Part shown: piece after piece, positions 19,465 to 29,069 of the stretch
Layout of the letters: every line of letters starts with the position of its first letter
Position numbering within the stretch: position 1 is the first letter of the stretch
Source: Pseudomonadota bacterium
Lineage (GTDB): Bacteria > Pseudomonadota > Gammaproteobacteria > Burkholderiales > Rhodocyclaceae
Length of the DNA: 64,000 nucleotides
Assembly: GCA_029780075.1 (NCBI GenBank)
Contig: JAKOZI010000315.1
Location: 1 to 64,000, forward strand
Direction: 5' to 3'
Notes under the pieces: model-generated
Seen by the model: only the letters and a program-made list of their open reading frames with translations
Database searches by the model: none
What the model was told of the DNA's origin: nothing
Program-made: the position numbers and the translations under genes

Positions 19465-20907
19465 TCAAGGGACATATTGATCGATGTATTCGTTGACTGC
19501 CAGCGTTCCCAGATGCTGCACATCGCGCGACGACTGCTCGATGGCTGCCTGCTGTGCTTCGGAAAACCTGCGCGCGAGATTGGTCCTGAATTTCTCCACC
19601 AGCACAGGGATCCCCTCGGCACGGCGACGACAGTGCCCGAGAGGATATTCCGCGACCAGTTCTGCCGTCCGGCTGCCGTCGGTAAAGAATACCTGTACGG
19701 CGTTGGCGATCGAGCGTTTGGCCGGGTCCAGATAGTCGGCCGAGAAACGGGGTTCCTCGCTGACTTCCATCTGCGCCCGCAAGGCATCGATGCGCGGGTC
19801 TGCCGCGGCGCTGTCCTCGTAGTCCTCGCAGGTCAGCCGACCTTCGATCAGGCCGACGGCGACCATGTATTGCAGGCAGTGATCGCGGTCGGCAGGATTG
19901 TGCAACGGACCCTTCTTGTCGATGATCCGCAATGCCGATTCGTGGGTGCGAATGACGATTCGGGCGATCTCGTCGAGCCGTCCGACGACCTGCGGGTGCA
20001 GTTTCACCGCACACTCGACGGCCGTCTGGGCGTGGAACTCAGCCGGAAAACTGATCTTGAACAGCACATTCTCCATCACGTAGCTGCCATAGGGCCGCGA
20101 CAGGCGGAACGTCTGCCCCTTGAACAGCACATCGTAGAAGCCCCAGGTGCGTGCGCTCAACACCGTGGGATAGCCCATCTCACCCTTGAGTGAAAACAGC
20201 GCCAGCAGCACGCCCCGGGCGGTGGCGTCGCCAGCCGCCCAGGACTTCCGCGAACCGGTGTTCGGGGCGTGTCGATAGGTGCGCAAGGGTTGTCCATCGA
20301 CGAACGCCTGTGACACGGCGTTGATGATCTCCTGACGACCACCGCCCATCAGCCAGGTGCAAACGGCAGCGGTGGCGACCTTGACCAGCACGACATGGTC
20401 CAGCCCGACGCGATTGAAGCTGTTTTCGAGCGCCAGGATACCCTGGATCTCGTAGGCCTTGATCATCGCTTCGAGAACCCGGCGCATCGCCAGTGGTGCC
20501 TGACCGTGATCCATACGGGTGCGCGACAACCAATCGGCAGTGGCGAGAATGCCGCCAAGGTTGTCGGACGGATGACCCCATTCGGCCGCCAGCCAGGTAT
20601 CGTTGAAATCCAGCCAGCGAATCAGCGTGCCGATGTTGAAAGCGGCCTGCACCGGGTCGAGTTGAAAATCGGTCCCCGGCACTCTGGCGCCCTGAGGCAC
20701 CACCGTGCCGGGAACGATCGGCCCCAGCAGCTTGCTGCATGCCTGATAACCAAGCGCTTCGAGCCCGCAACCCAGGGCGTCGATCAGACAGTAGCGCGCG
20801 GTCTCGAAGGCCCCTCGCGACGTAACCCTGAAGTCGAGGACATAGTCGGCAATATCGACCAGAACCTGGTCGGGGTCGGGACGAGTGGCTGGAATTCGTG
20901 TGCTCAT
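19465..20907 (-). CDS. prpD: 2-methylcitrate dehydratase (MmgE/PrpD family)
   Basis: A protein of 480 residues in the MmgE/PrpD family. With prpC directly upstream it should dehydrate 2-methylcitrate in the methylcitrate cycle of propionyl-CoA breakdown. Family features are the [15 protein letters not shown] start, [20 protein letters not shown] with [34 protein letters not shown] and [15 protein letters not shown]. Length is normal for PrpD. It ends DQYVP with no obvious truncation. The PrpD rather than MmgE call rests on length and prpC linkage. Confidence 0.9.
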   Translation of the reverse strand: MSTRIPATRPDPDQVLVDIADYVLDFRVTSRGAFETARYCLIDALGCGLEALGYQACSKLLGPIVPGTVVPQGARVPGTDFQLDPVQAAFNIGTLIRWLDFNDTWLAAEWGHPSDNLGGILATADWLSRTRMDHGQAPLAMRRVLEAMIKAYEIQGILALENSFNRVGLDHVVLVKVATAAVCTWLMGGGRQEIINAVSQAFVDGQPLRTYRHAPNTGSRKSWAAGDATARGVLLALFSLKGEMGYPTVLSARTWGFYDVLFKGQTFRLSRPYGSYVMENVLFKISFPAEFHAQTAVECAVKLHPQVVGRLDEIARIVIRTHESALRIIDKKGPLHNPADRDHCLQYMVAVGLIEGRLTCEDYEDSAAADPRIDALRAQMEVSEEPRFSADYLDPAKRSIANAVQVFFTDGSRTAELVAEYPLGHCRRRAEGIPVLVEKFRTNLARRFSEAQQAAIEQSSRDVQHLGTLAVNEYIDQYVP

Positions 20908-20990
20908 AGAGTCTCTCTTCGTGCTCCGCCGCGTTGAATGGGGAATCGAACCATCGTCTTCAACACGCGAGCCGGGGTATCGCTAGCCAT

Positions 20991-22148
20991 TCACGTTCGT
21001 TGCGCGAGGGCGACAAACGCCTGCGGATCCGGTCCGACATAATTTGCCGAGGGTCGGATGATCTTTCCATCGATGCGCTGCTCGATGACGTGCGCTGCCC
21101 AACCGCTGGTTCGCGCAATGACAAACAATGGGGTAAACATCGGTGTCGGCACGGCCAGCATGTGATAGGCGACGCCCGAGAACCAATCGACGTTGGGAAA
21201 CATGCGTTTCTGCTCCCACATCACTGCCTCGATGCGACTGGCGATCTCGAACAGCACCAGGTTATCGCCATCGGTGCACAGTTGTTGAGCCACAGCACGG
21301 ATGACCTTGTTACGCGGGTCGGAGAGGGTGTACAGCGGGTGCCCGAAACCGATGATGATTTCCCTGTTTTCGAGGCGGCGGCGAATGTCCAGTTCGGCGT
21401 GCTCGGCGTCGTTGTATCGGCTCTGGATCTCGAAAGCCACCTCGTTGGCTCCGCCGTGTCGGCGACCACTCAGCGCACCGATGGCGCCGCTGATCGCCGC
21501 ATAGAGATCAGCGCCCGTCCCAGTGATCGTGCGTGCGGCAAAAGTCGAGGCATTGAACTCATGCTCGGCATAGAGAACCAGCGACTTGTCGAGACAGCTG
21601 GCCTGCAGTGCCGAAGGTGCCTTGCCCCGCAGGAGATGCAGGAAATGTGCGGCGATCGAGTCGTCATCGGTCTCGGTTTCGATGCGCCGGCCGTTGTGCG
21701 ACCAGTGATACCAGTAGAGCAACATCGACCCGAAGCTGGCGATCAGCCGATCCGCAATCTCGCGCGCTGCACCAGGGTTATGGTCCTGCGCTTCGGGAAG
21801 AATCGTGCCGAGAGCCGAGCAGCCGCTGCGCAGGACGTCCATGGGATGTGCGGAAGCGGGCAGGTTCTCGAGCATCGGTCTGAGCATCACCGGTAAACCA
21901 CGCAAGGTCTTGAGTTTCTTCTTGTACTGATTGAGCTGCGTCGGACTGGGCAAGCGCCCGTAGAGCAGCAGGTACGCCACCTCCTCGAAGGTGGCATCTT
22001 CGGCCAGTGCCGCCACATCGTACCCACGGTAGTACAGATCGTTGCCCGCACGCCCGACCGAACAGATCGCCGTATCGCCGGCAACCACACCGGACAGCGC
22101 AACCCATTTCTTGGCCCTGGGTAGTTCTCCTTCCCGCAACTCGTCCAT
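20991..22148 (-). CDS. prpC: 2-methylcitrate synthase
   Basis: A citrate-synthase-family enzyme of 385 residues that condenses propionyl-CoA with oxaloacetate. The catalytic histidines are in [13 protein letters not shown] and [10 protein letters not shown], and the catalytic aspartate is in [14 protein letters not shown]. The short length and the opening [20 protein letters not shown] and [20 protein letters not shown] fit PrpC rather than the hexameric housekeeping GltA. ATG at 22148 is preferred to the ORF-track start nine codons upstream. prpD follows after about 80 bases. No prpB, prpF or acnD lies in the window. Confidence 0.92.
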   Translation of the reverse strand: MDELREGELPRAKKWVALSGVVAGDTAICSVGRAGNDLYYRGYDVAALAEDATFEEVAYLLLYGRLPSPTQLNQYKKKLKTLRGLPVMLRPMLENLPASAHPMDVLRSGCSALGTILPEAQDHNPGAAREIADRLIASFGSMLLYWYHWSHNGRRIETETDDDSIAAHFLHLLRGKAPSALQASCLDKSLVLYAEHEFNASTFAARTITGTGADLYAAISGAIGALSGRRHGGANEVAFEIQSRYNDAEHAELDIRRRLENREIIIGFGHPLYTLSDPRNKVIRAVAQQLCTDGDNLVLFEIASRIEAVMWEQKRMFPNVDWFSGVAYHMLAVPTPMFTPLFVIARTSGWAAHVIEQRIDGKIIRPSANYVGPDPQAFVALAQRT

Positions 22149-22312
22149 CTTCGTCTCCCCCTTTCGTGCAGCCACTCAAAATGCGACACGCACAACATAC
22201 GCGCCGGCTCTCCCCGGCGGCGATGCTTGCCTGCCACTCGATTTCCCCGGTTGGCGCAGGCGACGCTTTGAACAGGCGCCATCGAACGTCAGCATTCTTG
22301 GCACCGGGAACT

Positions 22313-22804
22313 TCACTTCTTCACCTGGCTGGCCAACCCCGACCCCTCTGCAGCGTGCAGGTGTACCGGAGGCTGGAACGCCAGCGTGCATGCATGTTCG
22401 TGATAGATCAGCGATTTCGGCAGCGGGACGACTTCCACCTCGGTCACTCCCGCGTCGATCATTCCCAGGCGTGCGGCCGCCTCACGCGACAGGTCGATGA
22501 CCCGACTGCGATGCCCCATCCGGTCATTGATCATGACCACCACGCACCGTGCGGACAATACCCTGCGAACCGCGACCAGGGTGCCCAGAGGAAAGCGATT
22601 ACTGGCCCCCGAAATCATCTGATGATGAAAGTTGTCGCCAGAGGCTGTCCTTCGACCGGCAAACGCGGCACCGTAGAAGCTGGCTTTGCCGGAAATGATT
22701 GGTGGCGTGTCCGGCCATTCTCCCAAGACCCCGAGAGCAGGAGCGCGTTCGCCGAAGGCAAAACCCGAGAGTAATGAAGCCAGCACCAGAAAAACAAGTT
22801 TCAC
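22313..22804 (-). CDS. Small RlpA-like double-psi beta-barrel protein
   Basis: An exported protein of 163 residues with a signal peptide (KLVFLVLASLLSGFAFG). Its RlpA-like DPBB domain is recognisable from SGKASFYGAAFAGRRTASGD, RFPLGTLVAVRR, VVVMINDRMGHRSRVIDLS and LGMIDAGVTEVEVVPL. In full RlpA proteins this domain is a lytic transglycosylase acting on denuded glycan strands. This copy has no lipobox and no SPOR domain, so septal targeting by SPOR is absent. Several classical positions differ, for example DRMGHRSR where DRGPF is usual, so activity is uncertain. A second, full-length RlpA lies at 27987-29069. Confidence 0.8.
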   Translation of the reverse strand: MKLVFLVLASLLSGFAFGERAPALGVLGEWPDTPPIISGKASFYGAAFAGRRTASGDNFHHQMISGASNRFPLGTLVAVRRVLSARCVVVMINDRMGHRSRVIDLSREAAARLGMIDAGVTEVEVVPLPKSLIYHEHACTLAFQPPVHLHAAEGSGLASQVKK

Positions 22805-23191
22805 AGGGTATGGCTCCTCAGGGCGGCCACAAGAGAGAGAGGTATTGCACGTTACGCTTGCCGGGAAGTTTCCGCATGCCCTCCCGGCAAATCGCTTCGA
22901 CCTGCTGGACAGACATCAGGAAGCGACCGCATTGTTCGGCACATCGCTACGCACCAGCGCCAGGAACTGCACACTGAGGAGGAGTACGCTTACAATCCGG
23001 GTAATTTGCGCGAACTGGCGCATGGCAGGAAAACTCCGCGGAGACGGGTGGCAAGGGTCAAGAGTCGACGCCGTAAGCATATCCTGCGCGCTGTCCGACA
23101 CACAAGCTGCGCGGCGATCAAGCTGCCACACCATTGAGCGCAGCCATCGCCACACGACAAACCAAAAGTGACCGCTCAAGTTGTCTCGACA
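22805..23191. other. Intergenic region between divergent genes
   Basis: About 390 bases separate the small rlpA-like gene (minus) from the DedA-type gene (plus). It must hold promoters for both. The long minus-strand ORF across this stretch (22916-23974) runs antisense through the DedA-type gene, and I consider it a shadow. I see no RNA gene or strong hairpin here. Confidence 0.5.
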
Positions 23192-23710
23192 ATGAAAACT
23201 CATGTTCTTCCCGACTGCTTGCGACGCCTGCTGATACGCTGTGTCGCCCACCGCTATTACTCGCTCGTCGTGACGGCGATCGCCTTCTGGTCGACGATGA
23301 CCTTCACCTTCCCCTTCGTCGCCGTCCTGATCCCGGCGGTTCTGCTCTCTCCCAGGCGTTGGCGCTCGCTCGGTCTGCTGTGCGGCATAGCCAGTGGCTG
23401 CGGTGCCGCCGCACTGGTCGAAATCTTCCAGTACCTCGGCTCGGAGTTCGTTTTCTCGCGCTACCCCGATCTGCTGCAGACTCAGGCCTGGCAGACCGCC
23501 AGCGAATGGCTGCAACACTGGGGCCTGCTGGCCCTGCTGATCATCGCCGGCTCGCCGATACCGCAAACCCCGGCACTCCTTTTTTGCGCTTTCGCCGACG
23601 TGTCTACAGCGGGCATCCTGGTCGCGGTGGCCATCGGCAAGACCGTCAAGTATCTTTTTCTCGCCTGGGCCACGGCCCACTATCCGGGACGCTTCATCCG
23701 CTACAACTGA
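23192..23710 (+). CDS. DedA/YqaA-type (SNARE-associated) membrane protein
   Basis: An inner-membrane protein of 172 residues with about four hydrophobic segments. The sequence GSPIPQTPALLFCAFADVS followed by a re-entrant-like stretch and KTVKYLFLAWATAHYPGRF resembles the VTT domain of the YqaA/DedA group, where a Pro-rich loop and late basic residues are typical. Members have been linked to lipid-carrier flipping and envelope stress. The function here is not known. ATG at 23192 is preferred over GTG at 23168. It converges on lipA with a 22-base gap. Confidence 0.65.
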   Translation: MKTHVLPDCLRRLLIRCVAHRYYSLVVTAIAFWSTMTFTFPFVAVLIPAVLLSPRRWRSLGLLCGIASGCGAAALVEIFQYLGSEFVFSRYPDLLQTQAWQTASEWLQHWGLLALLIIAGSPIPQTPALLFCAFADVSTAGILVAVAIGKTVKYLFLAWATAHYPGRFIRYN

Positions 23711-23732
23711 GGATGGTTGGCCAAACCACCGA

Positions 23733-24716
23733 TCAGGCAACGCCGGCACTATGCGCCTGCACATCCGCCCAGTAGCTCGAGCGCACCATCGGCCCACAGG
23801 CCGCGCCAGTGAAACCCATGGCCAGAGCCTGTTGCTCGTACATCCTGAAGATTTCGGGGTGAACGTAACGTGCCACCGGCAGATGATGGCCGGACGGTGC
23901 GAGGTACTGACCAATAGTGAGCATTTCGACCTCGTTTGCGCGCAGGTCACGCAACACTTCGAGGATCTCGTCATCGGTTTCGCCGAGACCGACCATCAGC
24001 CCAGACTTGGTGGGAACCTGCGGGTAGCGTGCCTTGAAGGCTTTCATGAAAGCCAGCGAATGAGCGTAGTCGGCGCCAGGACGTGCCTGCCGGTAAAGGC
24101 GTGGCACCGTCTCCAGGTTGTGATTGAGAATGTCCGGCAGCGACTGCCCCAGCAGTTCGAGGGCGATCGTCATGCGGCCCCGGAAGTCTGGAACCAGCGT
24201 CTCGATGATCGTCCCGGGCGAGCACCGGCGTACCGCGGCAATGACCTCGACAAAATGCTGTGCGCCGCCATCGCGCAGATCGTCGCGGTCGACACTGGTG
24301 ATCACCACGTAGCGGAGCTTGAGACGGGCAACACTGTCGGCAAGATGCGCCGGTTCGTGGACATCCGGTGGCAGCGGCTTGCCATGCCCAACGTCGCAAA
24401 ACGGACAGCGGCGCGTGCAGATGTCGCCGAGGATCATGAAGGTCGCGGTACCGCGACCGAAGCATTCGCCGATATTGGGACAGGCCGCTTCTTCGCAGAC
24501 GGTGTGCAGTTGCTGGTCACGCAACATTTTCTTGATCTCACCGAAGCGACCGGCATCGTTGCCGGCTTTCACGCGGATCCAGTCAGGCTTGCGCTGCGGG
24601 GTCTGCGGGACGATCTTGATCGGAATACGTGCGGTCTTCAATTCGCCCTTTTCCTTCACCCCGGCGATCTTGCCCGTCGCGATCGTCCGGGATGGATCAT
24701 CACTCTGACTGCTCAT
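23733..24716 (-). CDS. lipA: Lipoyl synthase
   Basis: A radical-SAM enzyme of 327 residues that inserts two sulfurs into protein-bound octanoyl groups. The radical-SAM cluster motif is [10 protein letters not shown]. The auxiliary cluster motif is [12 protein letters not shown] in the N-terminal part, with the LipA C-terminal serine in [27 protein letters not shown] and VPDFRGR are further LipA marks. The ATG at 24716 overlaps the lipB stop (ATGA); the longer ORF-track frame runs back through lipB. It is the last gene of the dacA-ybeD-lipB-lipA run. Confidence 0.95.
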   Translation of the reverse strand: MSSQSDDPSRTIATGKIAGVKEKGELKTARIPIKIVPQTPQRKPDWIRVKAGNDAGRFGEIKKMLRDQQLHTVCEEAACPNIGECFGRGTATFMILGDICTRRCPFCDVGHGKPLPPDVHEPAHLADSVARLKLRYVVITSVDRDDLRDGGAQHFVEVIAAVRRCSPGTIIETLVPDFRGRMTIALELLGQSLPDILNHNLETVPRLYRQARPGADYAHSLAFMKAFKARYPQVPTKSGLMVGLGETDDEILEVLRDLRANEVEMLTIGQYLAPSGHHLPVARYVHPEIFRMYEQQALAMGFTGAACGPMVRSSYWADVQAHSAGVA

Positions 24717-25408
24717 GGCTTGCACTCCAGTTGTGCGCCGAGATGCGCGGCCAGAGCCGTCGCCGCTCGCGCGGGGGTCAGCGAAATGCCGAGGTCGCTG
24801 GTCTGCGTTACCGGCATGCCGGCATAGCCGCAGGGGTTGATGGCGGCAAAAGGCGCCAGATCCATGTCGACGTTCAAGCTGACACCATGGTAACAGCAGC
24901 CCTTGCGGACCCGCAGGCCAAGCGCCGCGACCTTGGCTGCGCCCACATAGACACCCGGTGCGCCGGCATGTCGCTCGGCGGCCAGCCCATGCTCGGCCAG
25001 CAGATCGATGACCGCCTGCTCGATGGCGACAACCAGTTCTCGCACTTTGAGTTTCCTCCGGGTCAGGTCCAGGAGCAGGTAGACCACCACCTGGCCTGGT
25101 CCATGGTAGGTGATCTGCCCACCCCGATCGCTCATCACCAGTGGTATGCCGAGGTCGCACAGCAGGTGCTCGGGCTTGCCGGCCTGACCGAGAGTAAACA
25201 CCGGCGCGTGCTCGCAACACCAGAACTCGTCGAGCGTGCCCTCGGTACGCGTAGCAGTGAAGTCGCGCATCGCGTGCCAGGTCTGGGAATAGTCGCGCCT
25301 GCCGAGGCGGCGAACGAACACCGGCACCTGACCCGGTGCGGAAAACAGAACACCCGCACTGTCCGGGCTGTCCCTGTCACCCGCAAGCCCTTGCTCGGCC
25401 CACTTCAC
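24713..25408 (-). CDS. lipB: Octanoyltransferase LipB
   Basis: An enzyme of 231 residues that moves octanoate from acyl carrier protein to lipoyl domains, the first step of lipoate synthesis. Its marks are [37 protein letters not shown] and the catalytic Lys/Cys region [13 protein letters not shown] with [12 protein letters not shown]. The GTG at 25408 overlaps the ybeD stop (GTGA), so translation is coupled; the ORF-track start lies well inside ybeD. It precedes lipA with an ATGA overlap. Confidence 0.93.
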   Translation of the reverse strand: MKWAEQGLAGDRDSPDSAGVLFSAPGQVPVFVRRLGRRDYSQTWHAMRDFTATRTEGTLDEFWCCEHAPVFTLGQAGKPEHLLCDLGIPLVMSDRGGQITYHGPGQVVVYLLLDLTRRKLKVRELVVAIEQAVIDLLAEHGLAAERHAGAPGVYVGAAKVAALGLRVRKGCCYHGVSLNVDMDLAPFAAINPCGYAGMPVTQTSDLGISLTPARAATALAAHLGAQLECKP

Positions 25409-25674
25409 AATACGAACTTGACGAGTGGGTGGTTGCTGAGTTCCCGGTAGAGCGCGTCCAGTTGTGCTCTGCTGGTGGCATTGATGGTACACGTAAGACT
25501 CAGGTACTTGCCCGCCGACGAAGAACGGATGACCATCGTCGCCGCATTGAAGTCCGGCGCGTGCCGGAGCACCACATCGAGTACCGTCCTGGTCAAGGTG
25601 TCGGCAGCCAGTCCCATGACCTTGATCGGGAACGCACAAGGGAATTCAAACAGGCTATCGCTCTCTTCGGCCAT
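25405..25674 (-). CDS. ybeD: YbeD/DUF493-family protein
   Basis: A small protein of 89 residues of the DUF493 (YbeD) family, with an ACT-like alpha/beta fold. The marks are [33 protein letters not shown] and [19 protein letters not shown]. It commonly sits between dacA and lipB in proteobacteria, as here; its molecular role is not established, though regulation of lipoate metabolism has been suggested from this linkage. ATG at 25674 gives the normal length; the ORF-track start adds 22 residues of non-family sequence. Confidence 0.9.
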   Translation of the reverse strand: MAEESDSLFEFPCAFPIKVMGLAADTLTRTVLDVVLRHAPDFNAATMVIRSSSAGKYLSLTCTINATSRAQLDALYRELSNHPLVKFVL

Positions 25675-25727
25675 CGCCACCACCGTTGTTTGCCTCCCGA
25701 TAGTCAATGAGCCAAGCCTGCATCTGC

Positions 25728-26861
25728 CTAGTTGAACCACAAGCGGACAGTATCGACCATCCGGCCAACAATCCCTGCGGCAGGCACCGCTTCCAGTGCC
25801 AGCACCGGGTATTCGCCGTACGGCTTGTCATCGATACTCACTTTCAGTGTGGCAAGCACCTGCCCCAGCGCGACCGGAGCGATCAACGGCTGCTGCGAGA
25901 CGAGTTCCGTTCGTATCTTCGGACCAAAACCCTTGGGCACGGCAATCACGAGGGCGTTCGAAAACCCGATCTTGACCGCGCTTTCCTTGCCCTTCCAGAC
26001 TTTGAGACTGGACGCTGCCTCGTTCTTCGCATAGAGCTGCACCGCGTCGTAAAACTGAAAACCATAGTTGAGCAGTTTGAGCGATTCCTGGGCGCGTGCA
26101 TTGTCCGATGCCGCTCCGAGTACCACTGACAGCAGGCGGCGAGAACCACGCTTCGCCGACGACACCAGGCAATAACCTGCCGCCTCGGTGTGACCAGTCT
26201 TCAGACCATCGACGGTTGGATCGATGTACAACAAGCGGTTGCGATTCGGCTGGGTAATGTTGTTATACCGGAACTCCTTGATCGAGTAGTACTTGGCATA
26301 CTCCTCGGGAAAATCACGGATCAGGGCGCCAGCCAGTATTGCAAGATCTCTTGCCGTCGTGTAGTGCTGCGGGTCGGGCAAGCCGCTGGCATTGCGGAAG
26401 CTCGACCCCTGCATGCCCAACCGCTGCGCCTCCCGATTCATCATCTGCGCGAAATTTTCCTCGTCTCCGGCAATGGCTTCGGCCAGCGCAACGCAGGCAT
26501 CGTTGCCTGACTGGACAATCATGCCTTTCAGCAGATCCTCGACCTTGACCTGCGTACCGACCTGGATGAACATCCGGGAGCCGCCCGTCTTCCATGCTTT
26601 CTGGGAGACCGGCACGGCCTGATCCAGTTTGATCGTACCCTGTCGGATTGCCGCGAAACTCAGATAGGCGGTCATCAACTTGGTCAGGGAGGCCGGTTCA
26701 AGGCGTTGTTCGGGCGCCTGGGCAGCCAGATCCTGGCCCGAAGCGGCCTCGACCAGCAACCATGACTTGGCGGCCAGCGCGGGTGGGGTGGGCAGTTGTT
26801 GGGCGACGGACAGAACTGGCAGGCAGAGCAGAACAAGAAGCAGGGATCGAAGCTTGAGCAT
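25728..26861 (-). CDS. dacA: D-alanyl-D-alanine carboxypeptidase (PBP5/6 type)
   Basis: A penicillin-binding protein of 377 residues that removes the terminal D-Ala from peptidoglycan pentapeptides. A signal peptide (LRSLLLVLLCLPVLSVA) is followed by the catalytic SxxK in EPASLTKLMTAYLSF, SxN in VQSGNDACVALAE and KTG in DGLKTGHTEAAGY. The C-terminal 100 residues form the beta-rich PBP5-C domain and end in a short amphipathic helix (GRMVDTVRLWF) that anchors it to the inner membrane. ATG at 26861 is chosen because the ORF-track extension of 84 residues lies before the signal peptide. It leads the dacA-ybeD-lipB-lipA run. Confidence 0.93.
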   Translation of the reverse strand: MLKLRSLLLVLLCLPVLSVAQQLPTPPALAAKSWLLVEAASGQDLAAQAPEQRLEPASLTKLMTAYLSFAAIRQGTIKLDQAVPVSQKAWKTGGSRMFIQVGTQVKVEDLLKGMIVQSGNDACVALAEAIAGDEENFAQMMNREAQRLGMQGSSFRNASGLPDPQHYTTARDLAILAGALIRDFPEEYAKYYSIKEFRYNNITQPNRNRLLYIDPTVDGLKTGHTEAAGYCLVSSAKRGSRRLLSVVLGAASDNARAQESLKLLNYGFQFYDAVQLYAKNEAASSLKVWKGKESAVKIGFSNALVIAVPKGFGPKIRTELVSQQPLIAPVALGQVLATLKVSIDDKPYGEYPVLALEAVPAAGIVGRMVDTVRLWFN

Positions 26862-27053
26862 GGCAGAATTTCGCGCAAAGGGTGAATTATAGCAAGCCAC
26901 CTGTGCCCAGCCTGTGCGCGTTTTGTGACCACCCGGCGCCGAGAATCGACCACTTCGTGACTTACCACACAGCCCGGCGGAGAGTCGAACACGTACCATA
27001 GGGCAACTTTTTGGCACCCCGGCCCACCTGCCAGTGGGCAAAGCGTCCTTCCC

Positions 27054-27986
27054 ATGTTGCCACCGTTTCGACCCATATCGAGTTCGCTTGACCTGCAGAG
27101 CGCATTTGCGCAACTGTCAAGGCGCGGATTCGCCAGCAACCGCCTGGATGAGAGTTTGCGTCAGATCACCGCCACAACGAGTCAGATCCTCAACATTGAG
27201 CGCGTCAGTCTATGGGGGTTGTCCGCCGAGCGGGAGACTCTGGAGTGCATTGACCTCTACGAGTTGTCGCGCAACCGACATAGCTGCGGCGCGACGCTGC
27301 AAGCGGCACGCTATCCGGAGTACTTCCGGGCCCTCGAAACCGGCGAGCCGATTGTCGCCGACGATGCAATGAAACATCCATCCACGCAGGAATTCACCAA
27401 CGATCACCTGCTGATGAATGGTATCAGCGCGCTGATCAATTCACCGATTCATGCCGATGGCGAATTGCAGGGAGTGCTCTGCATCGAACGTGTCGGGCCC
27501 CACTCGCCCTGGACTTCCGTACAACGACTGTTTTCGCACGCGGTCGCCAATCTGGTCAGCGTCGCCCTGCTGCAGCACCAGTTGCTTTCGAAGGAAGCCG
27601 AACTGCGCGACGCGAACAGCCTGCGACGTGCCTTGTTCGACGGCGCGCGTGATGCCATCCTGATCTCCGACGCCGGTACGGGGCATATCCTCGATGCCAA
27701 CCCCCAGGCAGAAAGACTTTTCGGACGGCGCCTGGAAGAACTTCTCGGCATCCTGCAAAGCGAGTTGTATGCCAGCCGCAACGCTCTCGACATGCGTGAC
27801 CTCTTCAAATCGCTGGCCAGGACCGAGGGTAGCGAGGCCGTTTGTAAAGAGGTACTCGCTTGTGACGGCAAGCTGATCCCCGTCGAGATCACCGGCCAGG
27901 TAATCCATCTCGAAAAAGGCAAGAAGATTGTCCAGGGCGTGTTTCGTCCGGTTGACGACGAGGATTCGGAGTCGACTGACGCCTGA
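27054..27986 (+). CDS. GAF-PAS domain protein without an output domain
   Basis: A cytoplasmic protein of 310 residues. A GAF domain spans about residues 25-170 (ITATTSQILNIERVSLWGLS, SALINSPIHADGELQGVLCI). A PAS domain spans about 190-300 (LFDGARDAILISDAGTGHIL, DANPQAERLFGRRLEELLG, IPVEITGQVIHL). No kinase, GGDEF, EAL or HTH part follows, so it may act as a partner protein or sense without its own output. It reads convergently with rlpA, and the two stops touch (27986/27987). No cofactor residue can be assigned by eye. Confidence 0.82.
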   Translation: MLPPFRPISSSLDLQSAFAQLSRRGFASNRLDESLRQITATTSQILNIERVSLWGLSAERETLECIDLYELSRNRHSCGATLQAARYPEYFRALETGEPIVADDAMKHPSTQEFTNDHLLMNGISALINSPIHADGELQGVLCIERVGPHSPWTSVQRLFSHAVANLVSVALLQHQLLSKEAELRDANSLRRALFDGARDAILISDAGTGHILDANPQAERLFGRRLEELLGILQSELYASRNALDMRDLFKSLARTEGSEAVCKEVLACDGKLIPVEITGQVIHLEKGKKIVQGVFRPVDDEDSESTDA

Positions 27987-29069
27987 TCAACGCGCCACAA
28001 AGGTTGGCTTGTAGCCCAAGGCCAGGCGAATCTTCTCGGCAACCCTTTCGGCATCGGCACGGCTGGCATAGGGCCCCAGGTGGACTCGGTGCATGCCGCC
28101 ATCGGCATTGATCTGGACGCCCTCGTTCAGCCAGTCGAGTTCCCGAAGCAGATGGGAACGCAAACTCTCGGCGTTTTCAGCGCTGGCAAAAGCACCAAGC
28201 TGCAGGAACACGCTGCGCATGCTCGCCAAGGAGGCGCTGGCGGCAGCCGGTGAAACTGCTGGCGGCGGCCCGCCCGTCGCCATCGGTGAAACGGGCGGCT
28301 TGTCGAGGCTCAGCTTTGCCGCCAGCAGTTCAATCTCGTCGCGCTCGGCCGGAGTGCCGACAGGTCGCCGCGGACTCGCCACAGGCATTACTTGCGCGTA
28401 GGTCATCGTCGTTGCACCCTCCGGCAGGATCGACTCGACGTTGACCAGGGTACTGCCGTTGTCCACATAGCCAAGCCGGTAAGCGGCCAGGTATGAAAGG
28501 TCGATAACACGATCAGCGTGGAAGGGACCGCGATCGGTGACGCGAACGACCACCGACTTGCCGTTGCTGACGTTGGTCACCCGGACGTACGAGGGAATCG
28601 CCAGGGTCGGGTGGGCGGCGGTCATCGCGAACATGTCGTAGGGCTCGCCGATCGACGTCTTCTGGCCATGAAACTTCTTGCCATACCAGCTCGCAATGCC
28701 GCGCTCCTGGTGCGGCCTGAGGCTGGCATGCGGCTCATAGGCCTTTCCCAGAACGACGTATGGCCGGTTGGCAAAGCGATGCAGTGGCTCGAGTCGTGGT
28801 TGCGCGTCGGGAATGTCGTCGAGATTGTCCGGGATCTCGTCGCCCGGGCCATCGTCCTTGTAGTATGCCCCGCCCCGTTTCTGCACCACATTCGACTTCC
28901 GTGGCGCTTTCGCGGCTGCTCTTGCCGGCTCCAGCGAAGATCCCGCCGCTTCGGGGGGCCGCGTCTGTTGCCCTCCGCAGGCCGTGAGAAATGATAGTGA
29001 CAGCACCAATGGCCACCATGCAATTGGGTTGGGCGACCGACGGGCCAGCCCAGGCTCCCGAGGCTTCAT
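27987..29069 (-). CDS. rlpA: Septal-ring lytic transglycosylase RlpA (lipoprotein with SPOR domain)
   Basis: An outer-membrane lipoprotein of 360 residues. The lipobox is LSFLTACGG, with Cys near residue 31. A Pro/Lys-rich linker is followed by the RlpA-like DPBB domain (ERGIASWYGKKFHGQKTSIG, KSVVVRVTDRGPFHADRVI, DLSYLAAYRLG). The C-terminal SPOR domain is LQLGAFASAENAESLRSHL to VHLGPYASRADAERVAEKI, which binds denuded septal glycan. In studied bacteria RlpA cuts such glycans during daughter-cell separation. The start ATG overlaps the rodA stop (ATGA), closing the mre-mrd cluster. Confidence 0.93.
   Translation of the reverse strand: MKPREPGLARRSPNPIAWWPLVLSLSFLTACGGQQTRPPEAAGSSLEPARAAAKAPRKSNVVQKRGGAYYKDDGPGDEIPDNLDDIPDAQPRLEPLHRFANRPYVVLGKAYEPHASLRPHQERGIASWYGKKFHGQKTSIGEPYDMFAMTAAHPTLAIPSYVRVTNVSNGKSVVVRVTDRGPFHADRVIDLSYLAAYRLGYVDNGSTLVNVESILPEGATTMTYAQVMPVASPRRPVGTPAERDEIELLAAKLSLDKPPVSPMATGGPPPAVSPAAASASLASMRSVFLQLGAFASAENAESLRSHLLRELDWLNEGVQINADGGMHRVHLGPYASRADAERVAEKIRLALGYKPTFVAR

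Noticed and set aside
22916-23974. 352-residue minus-strand ORF between the small rlpA-like gene and lipA
   Set aside because: It is antisense to the DedA-type gene, which has clear membrane segments. The ORF text is charged and repetitive without a domain.
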